From the NCBI GenBank assembly GCA_031370825.1, contig JANMRB010000157.1, forward strand, positions 1 to 64,000: a DNA stretch of 64,000 nucleotides, read 5' to 3'. Positions 7,787 through 14,874 of this stretch are shown piece by piece. The DNA is from JAENVT01 sp031370825. GTDB taxonomy: Bacteria > Actinomycetota > Acidimicrobiia > Acidimicrobiales > Ilumatobacteraceae. The stretch's first letter is position 1. The number at the start of each line of letters is the position of its first letter. Made by a program: the position numbers and the translations under genes. Below the pieces are notes generated by a model. That model did not search any database, was not told where the DNA came from, and saw only the letters and a program-made list of their open reading frames with translations.

Positions 7787-9747
7787 GTCGTACCGTCTCG
7801 AGCTACAGCTGTCACGACGCGCAGCACCAGAACGACGCCGGCGAGCAACCCGCCATAGCCGAAGATCTCGAACAGCCCGGTCCGGTTCGCGACCGCAGGT
7901 CCCGAATCCGGCGCAACGAGCAGCACCGTCGAGACGACCAGCAGAGCGGCACCGATGCCGGCGAGCAGCGCCCGGTTGACGAGCGTGCGCAGAATTCGGC
8001 GTCCGTCTTCGTCGATCACGGTGCGCAGGCGCAGCTCGCCCCGACCTGCGAGGCTGAGGATGCGGTCTACCTGCTCGGGCAACTTCCGCAAACGTGGCAG
8101 CGCCGACAACAGTTCGCTGCGGATCATCTCGTCCCGGTCGATGACGGGATCCGTTGGCGATTGCAGCAGAGCGAGAAAAGAGGTCATCAGTGAGCTACCG
8201 GGGCACAGAACGCGCAGGGTTCCGTCGAGCGTGACCAACGCTCGCGAGAGCAGCACGATGTCGGTCGGCAGCTGCAGGCCGAATTCGGCAAGCGTCGTGA
8301 CCAGTTGCTGCATCACAGTCGGGTCGATGGTTCCGCCTGGCCGCACGTGGTCGGCGAGCAGCCGGGCGAGAGCACGCTCTACTTCGTCCGGTGAGATCGT
8401 TTCGGTGGTCGTCGTGATCCGCTCGAGCCCGTCACGGAGCAGACGCACATCACGGCGGGCCATGGCGAACATGATGTCGACCATGGCATTTTGTTGGATC
8501 GGGTCGAGCCGGCCCGTGGCGCCGAAGTCGATCAGACCAAGGGCTCCATCTTCCAGTACGAACACATTTCCGGGATGGGGGTCGGCGTGGAAGAAACCGA
8601 GGTTCATGACCTGGTCGAGCGATGACCGTAGCAGTTGGTCGGCGAGTGCCTCCCGGTCGAAGCCGGTGGCCTCGACGCTTCCATGGTCGGACAACGTCTG
8701 GCCTTCGAAGCGCTCCTGCACCAGGATTCGCCGCGACGACAAGTGGGCGTGGACCATCGGGATGCGCACCCCTGCAGCAGGATCGAGCCGGGCCGCCATC
8801 TCGCTCATAGCGTCCGCCTCCCGCCGAAAGTCGAGCTCGGCACGCAGGCTCTGGGCAAACTGCTCCAGGGTTCGACCTGATCGAATGCCGCGGCCCAACG
8901 GCGTGCGGCGCTGGGCGAGGTCGGCGAGCAGGCCGAGTGCGGCCAGATCCCGTTCCATGGTCGCCTCGATGCCGGATCGTTGGACCTTTACGACCACCGC
9001 CTCCCCGGTCCGCAGCCGCGCCCGATGTGTCTGTCCGATCGACGCGGCGGCCAGCGGCTCCCACTCGAACTCCGAAAAGACCGCATCGAGATCGGGGCCG
9101 TACTCGGCTTCGAGGACCGAGGCGATCCCTTCGCGCGACTCGGGCGGCACGTGTTGCTGAAGCCGGGCCAGTTCCTCGCAAACTTCGGGGGGGAGCAGGT
9201 CGACACGAGTCGCCGCGATCTGGCCGAGTTTGATGTAGACGCCTCCTGCGGCTTCCAGCACCCGCCGAAGTCTGACTGCCTGGGTGTCGATGGTCCGCTC
9301 GGCGCGGTCACTGGGCGAGAGCAGCGGACCGAAGCCTTCGCGTCGGGCGAGGCGGACGAGTTCGCGATAGCGACGTAGGACAGCGATCCGGGTGCGCACC
9401 GCACGAATCGGACGGGTCGCAACGACGAGGCCGGCGCGCTCGCCAATCGCCAGCGAACCGGGCCTGGCGAGAAGATCAAAGGCCACTGCAACCGTCATGG
9501 TCGTAGGGATGCCGATGACGAGGAGATGGAGCACCAGTCCATCGGCTCCCCAGTTCCAATGGTTGACCCCGAGCGCGACGACGATCGTCACTCCCCAGCC
9601 GATCAGACCGGCCAGGAACGCGGTGACCCAACCGCGACGAATACCAAGCAGGCGCAACGCCAGAACGGTGACAACGATTGCGATGGCCGTACCGCCCACC
9701 ACGCGCACGACAGCGCCGGCCAGCGTCACCGCGACGAACGAATACAT
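7783..9747 (-). CDS. ABC1/UbiB (AarF) family membrane-anchored atypical kinase
   Basis: 654 residues. Three hydrophobic segments lie in residues 5-92, then the ABC1 atypical kinase domain, then two C-terminal membrane segments, as in UbiB/COQ8. Family hallmarks are all seen: the KxGQ motif (KLGQ, 173-176), the Ala-rich nucleotide loop AAAS (233-236) followed by IGQTHRA, the beta-strand lysine K254 in VVVKVQ, HADPHPGN (387-394) and DFG (407-409). The family binds ATP and supports lipid or quinone metabolism. I infer a lipid-linked role from the PAP2 neighbours. The start is the ATG at 9745-9747, overlapping the upstream stop (TGATG); GTG at 9750 is an alternative. The much longer open frame (to 10977) is a shadow. 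This kinase domain is the only one of the three in the operon that looks fully canonical. Confidence 0.9.
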   Translation of the reverse strand: MYSFVAVTLAGAVVRVVGGTAIAIVVTVLALRLLGIRRGWVTAFLAGLIGWGVTIVVALGVNHWNWGADGLVLHLLVIGIPTTMTVAVAFDLLARPGSLAIGERAGLVVATRPIRAVRTRIAVLRRYRELVRLARREGFGPLLSPSDRAERTIDTQAVRLRRVLEAAGGVYIKLGQIAATRVDLLPPEVCEELARLQQHVPPESREGIASVLEAEYGPDLDAVFSEFEWEPLAAASIGQTHRARLRTGEAVVVKVQRSGIEATMERDLAALGLLADLAQRRTPLGRGIRSGRTLEQFAQSLRAELDFRREADAMSEMAARLDPAAGVRIPMVHAHLSSRRILVQERFEGQTLSDHGSVEATGFDREALADQLLRSSLDQVMNLGFFHADPHPGNVFVLEDGALGLIDFGATGRLDPIQQNAMVDIMFAMARRDVRLLRDGLERITTTTETISPDEVERALARLLADHVRPGGTIDPTVMQQLVTTLAEFGLQLPTDIVLLSRALVTLDGTLRVLCPGSSLMTSFLALLQSPTDPVIDRDEMIRSELLSALPRLRKLPEQVDRILSLAGRGELRLRTVIDEDGRRILRTLVNRALLAGIGAALLVVSTVLLVAPDSGPAVANRTGLFEIFGYGGLLAGVVLVLRVVTAVARDGTT

Positions 9748-11966
9748 CACAGTCGGCCGGTGCACGGCGGCGCGCCCGCACCACACAGCGTGAGCCCGGA
9801 TTTTCGCTGCACCTCGCGCAGCAGATCGACCCGGGGTTGGAAGGCGAGCGCAGCATCGAGGACGACGATGGCTGAGGCATTGGTGTCGCCGTGGAAGGAG
9901 AATCGATATGTCACGCACTCGCCTTCGGCAAGATAGGTGCGGACCGACTGCAGCCCGGGAGGTAGTTGCGCGGGTTGCTCGAACCGTCGGATGCCCGGCT
10001 CGTCGCTGGTGACCTCGGTCGCTCCATCGACCGTGCACGTATCCTGCCGCCGCAGGGTCACTTCGAGGGCATGGTCGCCGGCCTGATCGGAGTTCAGCCA
10101 GAACCGACCTTCGCCGCGGTGGACCCGCACGCCGCCGAGAGTCCATCCAGCCGGAAGCGCGGCAATGCACGGCACCGACGTGGCGGTGGGCACAGACTGC
10201 GCCATGAGGATCATCACCTCGGTCGTGCCGCACGAGGGCTTGTCGCTGATTGGTAGTTCTGCCGGAGTGAACATCGAGTACACGTTGCTGAGGGCCAGGA
10301 TGGTGATCAACACCACCACCCCGGCTAGGAAGACTCGGCGCGGTCCCCACGTCTGCAGCGAGATCGGGCGTCGGGCGGGCGCCAGTGCGCGGAACTGAGC
10401 GAGGAGGTCGCGCCCATCGCGCTTCATCATCGTGCGCAGTTGGGACGGGCTGGCAATGCCGCGAGCCGCGGCAAATGCCTCGGCGATCTCGTCGGGCGTG
10501 AAGTAGTTCAACGCATGTTCGTAGACCCGCTCGGCGTCGGTGCGCACGCCGAGCACGAGCATCATGTTGGCGAGGTCCACAGCCTCTCGCCAGGGTGAGG
10601 GCCGTACCTGCGCGAACGCCGTGTCGATCACGACCAGATGGCCCTCGGTCGTGATCATCAGGTTGGCCGGCTTGATGTCGCGGTGGGCCAGACCGTTGTT
10701 CCACAACCGACGCACAAGGCTCAAGCCCTCGTCGATGATCTGATCGTCGACCATCGCCTCGCCGATCTCGACGGCGCCGTCGAAGAACTGGGTCACCAAC
10801 AGATACTCCCGTTCCGGCGTCAGCTCGACCACGCCGAGCGGGGCGGCCGTCGGCACACCGGCATCGCGCATGACTCGCAGGGAGTAGTCCTCGTACTGCA
10901 CCAGACGGCGGACCGACTGGAAGGGCGTCTCGTCCTCCAGCCGTCCATAGAGGATCGTGCGCCCGAGCTTGTACCAACGATCAGCGCGCACGTGGTTCAT
11001 CGCGTACAACTTGCCGAACAGGTACGTGTCCGGGTTACCGGCGACGCGCAGGCGCAACGGCGTCGATCCGCCGGAGCCGCCAAGACCGACAGGGCGCACA
11101 TCGACCACGGTGACGCCGAGCTGCTCCTCTACCGCGCGGCGCAGCGCCTCACCCCGCCGACCGCCGATGTCGAGATGAGCGGTCTTGCCCCGGCGATACG
11201 TGACCGGGAAGACCTCGTTGGGAGTGAAGAACCGGAAGGCGATGAGAGGAACGGCGACGCCGAGAGCCACACCTGCAAGCACATCGAAGGGATGGTCGAC
11301 TCCCAGATACAAACGCGAAGCCGCCACCACGAGCACGGCGAGAATGCCGATCGGCTTGGCGATGTTGCGGGCGCGACCGGGCACGATGGTCATGTAGATG
11401 ATGCCGACCACCGTGAAGGAGAAGATTGCCGCGGTGGCCGATGGCATCGAGTAGCCCTGCCAGCGCCCCGCTGCCGTGACGTCGTAGGGCCGGGGGCGTT
11501 TGAACGCGTCGATCAGCATCACCCCGACGAGCTCGAGCACGAAGACGCTGCCGAGAAACGCGAACAGATGCCGCCATCTGCGAAAGAAGATCGTGACGAG
11601 CAGCAACGAGAGCGCCACGAAGAACATCGTCCATCCGGTTGCTGCTCGGTCCACCCCGCGAGCCACCGTCATCAACCAGCCCGTGCGTGCTCGCGCGAGG
11701 CCGCGCAGAATGGCCGCGTCCACACGGTCGGTCGTTCGCCGTGCCCCGGGCGAGGAGAGCATCACGATGATCCACACGAAGAACACGACCAAGGTGGCGA
11801 TCCAACCCCGACCCGAACGTCCGATGCTTCGCGGCAGCGGCGGAGGCGCGCCCGAGGGCCGGCGCATGCGACGCGTGCGACGTACCGTCGGCGGGACGTG
11901 CGGCGCTGCATCAGTGAGAGCGTGTGTCTCCGGAGTCACGGCTTCCGAGCCCGTTTCGGCAGTCAC
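9747..11966 (-). CDS. Fusion of degenerate PAP2 domain, Ser/Thr-kinase-like domain and extracytoplasmic C-terminus
   Basis: 739 residues. An Arg/Pro-rich N-terminus leads into membrane segments with a PAP2 layout (about 55-250) but broken chemistry. KRPRP (156-160) keeps RP without the motif Lys. PSGH reads PSAT (175-178), and the third motif reads SRLYLGVDHPFD (217-228) with Asp where the nucleophile His belongs. A kinase-like domain follows (about 290-530): HRDIKPAN (428-435) is intact, while DFG reads DTA (448-450), keeping the metal Asp. One membrane helix (544-560) leads to a 180-residue Cys-containing outer domain. GTG at 11964-11966 is chosen because it overlaps the upstream stop (GTGA) and has GGAGG 6-7 nt upstream. 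It is probably a receptor-like sensor or scaffold coupling an outer lipid or ligand signal to the operon (inference). Confidence 0.84.
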   Translation of the reverse strand: MTAETGSEAVTPETHALTDAAPHVPPTVRRTRRMRRPSGAPPPLPRSIGRSGRGWIATLVVFFVWIIVMLSSPGARRTTDRVDAAILRGLARARTGWLMTVARGVDRAATGWTMFFVALSLLLVTIFFRRWRHLFAFLGSVFVLELVGVMLIDAFKRPRPYDVTAAGRWQGYSMPSATAAIFSFTVVGIIYMTIVPGRARNIAKPIGILAVLVVAASRLYLGVDHPFDVLAGVALGVAVPLIAFRFFTPNEVFPVTYRRGKTAHLDIGGRRGEALRRAVEEQLGVTVVDVRPVGLGGSGGSTPLRLRVAGNPDTYLFGKLYAMNHVRADRWYKLGRTILYGRLEDETPFQSVRRLVQYEDYSLRVMRDAGVPTAAPLGVVELTPEREYLLVTQFFDGAVEIGEAMVDDQIIDEGLSLVRRLWNNGLAHRDIKPANLMITTEGHLVVIDTAFAQVRPSPWREAVDLANMMLVLGVRTDAERVYEHALNYFTPDEIAEAFAAARGIASPSQLRTMMKRDGRDLLAQFRALAPARRPISLQTWGPRRVFLAGVVVLITILALSNVYSMFTPAELPISDKPSCGTTEVMILMAQSVPTATSVPCIAALPAGWTLGGVRVHRGEGRFWLNSDQAGDHALEVTLRRQDTCTVDGATEVTSDEPGIRRFEQPAQLPPGLQSVRTYLAEGECVTYRFSFHGDTNASAIVVLDAALAFQPRVDLLREVQRKSGLTLCGAGAPPCTGRL

Positions 11967-12934
11967 GGCCGGACCTCCGACAACCACGCCGACGCCACCG
12001 AAGCTACATCCGCTCCGGACACGCCGATCCGGCCGTTCAAGTCGCGGACAGCAGCGGTCGTCAGCTTTGCCGACACGGCATCGATGGCTGTGACGAGACC
12101 CGGTCCCAACTTTTCGACGACCTCCGACCTCAGCAGCGGCGTGATGCTCTCGGCGGGCTGCAGCCCCCGGTCGTCTTCCAGCTCGACGAGCCCCTCGTCA
12201 GTCATCGACGCGTCTGTCGTGAACAGCAGGGCCACATCGACGACGCCTTCGTTCAACGCTTGGTGGGTCATCGGTCCACCGGCGTCGAGCGTGAGAACGT
12301 CGTGAAACTTCAAACCGTACATGTCGACCAGTCCTGCCAAGCAGAGCTGACGGCTGAAGCACTCGGGAGGTCCGCCGAACTTCAGCTTGTCGTCGACGGA
12401 CCCCAGATCGCTGAGAAACTTCAGATGGAGCCGCTCGGCCGTTGCCTGCGTGACCACGAACGTGTTGGCGTCCTGGGCAGGCGCAGCGTTGAGCGCAACG
12501 AGTGGCTGCCCGTCGATGGCTCGTTCCAGCTCTGCGTGGGTTGCCACGACGTCGTCACTCGGTTCGGCGCGACCGACGCTGTAGAACTCTGATGCCGTTC
12601 CGGCGTATTCGAGAACGAACTCGACCAGGCCCGCCGATAGAGCGGGACCGACGAACTCGCGCGGGCCGAGCGCGAAGGCCCGACGCACCTTGAATCCGGC
12701 AGCCTCGATGGCCTGGCTGTACACCTCGGCCACGACGACACTCTCGGCGAAGTCGAACGAGCCAACAGTGATCACGTCATCGTTCAACTGAGGGCCCGTC
12801 GGCACGGTGGAGCTCCCACTTCCGCCGCAGGCTGCCAGAAGTGCCGACGTGACCAGGAGCGCAAGGGGATGGGGCGCAGAACGAGCAAAACGCCGGCAGC
12901 CTCGAGCTTGCCCGCACCCCCACGACGCGTACAC
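11963..12934 (-). CDS. Substrate-binding lipoprotein, glycine-betaine/choline (OpuAC/ProX-like) type; first gene of the PAP2 operon
   Basis: 323 residues with a lipoprotein signal: a basic N-terminus, a hydrophobic core and lipobox LLAAC with C36, so it is anchored outside the membrane. The mature part resembles the OpuAC family (ITVGSFDFAESVVVAEVYSQ, then FVLEYAGTASEF, where such proteins read E-Y-x-G). The usual permease and ATPase genes are absent nearby. Instead it is joined to the PAP2-kinase gene by a GTGA overlap and heads the seven-gene operon. GTG at 12934 is chosen because TACGGT lies 6 nt upstream (leaderless start). Binding of a quaternary amine such as choline or betaine is inferred from the family only. 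Confidence 0.82.
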   Translation of the reverse strand: MYASWGCGQARGCRRFARSAPHPLALLVTSALLAACGGSGSSTVPTGPQLNDDVITVGSFDFAESVVVAEVYSQAIEAAGFKVRRAFALGPREFVGPALSAGLVEFVLEYAGTASEFYSVGRAEPSDDVVATHAELERAIDGQPLVALNAAPAQDANTFVVTQATAERLHLKFLSDLGSVDDKLKFGGPPECFSRQLCLAGLVDMYGLKFHDVLTLDAGGPMTHQALNEGVVDVALLFTTDASMTDEGLVELEDDRGLQPAESITPLLRSEVVEKLGPGLVTAIDAVSAKLTTAAVRDLNGRIGVSGADVASVASAWLSEVRP

Positions 12935-12940
12935 GGCACA

Positions 12941-12946
12941 ACCGTA
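12941..12946 (-). promoter_or_regulatory. Putative -10 box of the PAP2 operon (leaderless)
   Basis: On the minus strand TACGGT lies 6 nt before the GTG start at 12934. It would separate transcription of the PAP2 operon from the oxidase operon that ends at 12999. Confidence 0.4.
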
Positions 12947-12975
12947 GTCCGCTCCTGAGATGCCGAATTAAGGGC

Positions 12976-12991
12976 GCGCTGAATCCAGCGC
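12976..12991 (-). terminator. Short hairpin after ctaG
   Basis: A perfect 6-bp stem (GCGCTG/CAGCGC) with a 4-nt loop, 7 nt beyond the ctaG stop and before the PAP2 operon promoter. No U-tract follows, so a terminator function is only a guess from its position. Confidence 0.3.
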
Positions 12992-12998
12992 TGTGTAG

Positions 12999-13883
12999 CT
13001 AGCGGACCTTCTCGGCGGGCGCAGGCGAGTTATCGAATTCGCTCTGCACCTCGTCGAAGGTCAGTTGCTTGCGCCGGTACGTGTTGTCTTCCTTCCACGC
13101 CGGCGCGAAACGCCGGAAGAAGTAGAAGACCACGAGTGCCCACAGGAAGATGGACCCGCCGATCTTCATGATCGCTCCAGCCAACTGTTGATCGTCTGTC
13201 GGGCTGAGGTTCCACACGCGAACCGGTTGGTTGTAGTGCTTGTAAACCACGCCCTCGGCGAACGTCAACCACCCAGCCGGCACGGTTGGGACCACGCTCT
13301 GCAAGAACAGGTAGATCGGCTTGGCAGCGTCGCTGATCCGCAACTCGTGAAACGGACCGACGACAGGCATCCACATGAGAAGGGCTGTAAGAACCAGCAT
13401 CAGGTGCAGGGAGTAGTGCAGCGGTGCACTTTGCACGGATGCATTGACGACGGGAGGGATGTGAGTGACCATCACCACGGCGTTGAAGACGACTGCGGCG
13501 ACGACGGGCTTGGTCATGAACGTGACGATTCGCATCGTTCGCCCGGTGCCGACCAGCAGGCGCATCAACCAGGTAGGTGTCGCCAGCAGGACCAGAGGTG
13601 GCATGAAGTAGCTGAGCATCATGTGCTGCAGCATGTGCGCCGAGTAGAGGTAGTCCTCGGCGATCTGATGGATCGGCCAGGTGCTGGCTGCGAACAACAG
13701 CATCATGGCCCCGATGAAGCAGCCCACGTTCAGACGGGTTACGACCGGCTGCCCGACAGCCACGGCCCTCGGTCCGATCACACGGACCGAGTAGATGTAC
13801 GCGGCGATCAGGAACGCGACCAGCAGATAGACCTCTGGGTTCGCCTGGAACCTCCAGGGATCGGCGAAGATCGCGCCGAGCAC
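12999..13883 (-). CDS. ctaG: Cytochrome c oxidase assembly factor CtaG (caa3_CtaG family)
   Basis: 294 residues with about seven membrane helices. CtaG-family proteins help assemble the copper centre of caa3-type oxidases. The family pattern is visible in SAHMLQHMMLSYFMPPLVLL, where the H-x3-H pair and the following MxxPPL are characteristic, and in SLHLMLVLTALLMWMPVVGP. The start is GTG at 13881-13883, 3 nt after the ctaF stop. It is the last gene of the oxidase operon, and a short hairpin lies just past the stop. It is consistent with the caa3-type subunit II upstream. Confidence 0.93.
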   Translation of the reverse strand: MLGAIFADPWRFQANPEVYLLVAFLIAAYIYSVRVIGPRAVAVGQPVVTRLNVGCFIGAMMLLFAASTWPIHQIAEDYLYSAHMLQHMMLSYFMPPLVLLATPTWLMRLLVGTGRTMRIVTFMTKPVVAAVVFNAVVMVTHIPPVVNASVQSAPLHYSLHLMLVLTALLMWMPVVGPFHELRISDAAKPIYLFLQSVVPTVPAGWLTFAEGVVYKHYNQPVRVWNLSPTDDQQLAGAIMKIGGSIFLWALVVFYFFRRFAPAWKEDNTYRRKQLTFDEVQSEFDNSPAPAEKVR

Positions 13884-13886
13884 GCG

Positions 13887-14228
13887 CTAGCCGCCGTCGA
13901 AGAATCTGAACGTCAACAGCGCGGCGATGTAGACGCCCACCGCCAGGAACAAACCGGAGTAGAACAACCAACTGAACAGCTTGTGGTCGAACTTCAAGTG
14001 CATGAACAGCGACACCACGGTGACGAACTTGACCGCCATCAGAATCAACAAGACCGGCATGAACAGCTTGCCGATGTTGAGGTAGTACAGCCCAACCTCG
14101 ACCGCCGTGATCAGCGCCAAGGCAGCGGCCACCTTGATGTAGAAGCTGTTGGGCTTGTGCGCGCCGTCAACGTGAGCTGCGCCGTGCTCGTCGTGGTCGG
14201 CGTGCTCGATGTGCTCGGTCGTGGTCAT
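13887..14228 (-). CDS. ctaF: Cytochrome c oxidase subunit IV (CtaF/COX4_pro)
   Basis: 113 residues with a His/Asp-rich cytoplasmic N-terminus and three membrane helices. The family stretch FVTVVSLFMHLKFD, with M-H-L-K-F-D, is present. It is a small accessory subunit of the aa3/caa3 oxidase that stabilises the complex. It starts 10 nt after ctaE and ends 3 nt before ctaG. Confidence 0.93.
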   Translation of the reverse strand: MTTTEHIEHADHDEHGAAHVDGAHKPNSFYIKVAAALALITAVEVGLYYLNIGKLFMPVLLILMAVKFVTVVSLFMHLKFDHKLFSWLFYSGLFLAVGVYIAALLTFRFFDGG

Positions 14229-14238
14229 CGGGCGAACC

Positions 14239-14874
14239 TCATGCCGGGATCAGGTAGACGAGGGTGAAGATGACGATCCAGATGATATCGACGAAGTGCC
14301 AGTACAAGCCGATCAGCTCGACGACCTCTGCCTTGTCACCCGGGACCTTGCTGCGCGAGATGATGCCGACCAGGGACATCAGCATGACGATGCCCACGGT
14401 CACGTGGATGCCGTGGAATCCCGTGAGGGTGAAGAAGCTGGAGCTGAACAGGCTGGTCGTGAAGCCAACGCCCTCGTGGTAGAAGGAAGTGAACTCGTAC
14501 ACCTGTGCACCGACGAACGTCGACCCCAGCAGTGCCGTGACCGTCAGCCACAAGCACGTCAATCTGTCGTCGCGTTGCTGCGCTGCGCTGACGGCCAGCA
14601 CCATCGTCAGGGAGCTCATCAGCAGTACGAAGCTGGAAACCGAGGTCAGCGGAATGTCCCAGAGCTGTGCCGGGCCCGGTGAGCCGGTGTGCCGGCCGCG
14701 GTACAGCATGTAGGTCGAGATCAAGCCGCCGAACAGCAGGCATTCGCTGCCGAGGAACAGCCACATCGCCAGCTTGTTGTTGCTCAGGCCGGTCGACGTG
14801 ACCATGTGCGCGCCGTGATCATCGTGAGCGGGATGGTCGTCGGCCGGAACCTCGACGAGAGTTGCCTCAGACAC
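14239..14874 (-). CDS. ctaE: Cytochrome c oxidase subunit III
   Basis: 211 residues with five membrane helices, the short bacterial form. Conserved residues are present: LFLGSECLLFGGL, GAQVYEF with the proton-path Glu, GFHGIHVTVG with both His, and YWHFVDIIWI at the end. The start is GTG at 14872-14874, overlapping the ctaD stop by 8 nt and preceded by AAGGAG at good spacing. An in-frame upstream extension is part of ctaD in another frame. It is a normal, complete subunit, unlike its paralogue at 19319-19909. Confidence 0.95.
   Translation of the reverse strand: MSEATLVEVPADDHPAHDDHGAHMVTSTGLSNNKLAMWLFLGSECLLFGGLISTYMLYRGRHTGSPGPAQLWDIPLTSVSSFVLLMSSLTMVLAVSAAQQRDDRLTCLWLTVTALLGSTFVGAQVYEFTSFYHEGVGFTTSLFSSSFFTLTGFHGIHVTVGIVMLMSLVGIISRSKVPGDKAEVVELIGLYWHFVDIIWIVIFTLVYLIPA

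Noticed and set aside
7783..10977. A 1064-residue minus-strand open frame
   Set aside because: Its N-terminal 410 residues are an out-of-frame shadow of the PAP2-kinase gene; the real UbiB-like protein starts at 9747.
10638..12305. A 555-residue plus-strand open frame
   Set aside because: Antisense to the PAP2-kinase fusion; typical high-GC shadow with no domain.
13065..14267. A 400-residue plus-strand open frame over ctaG/ctaF
   Set aside because: Antisense to well-recognised oxidase genes and composed of His/Gln/Arg-rich shadow sequence.
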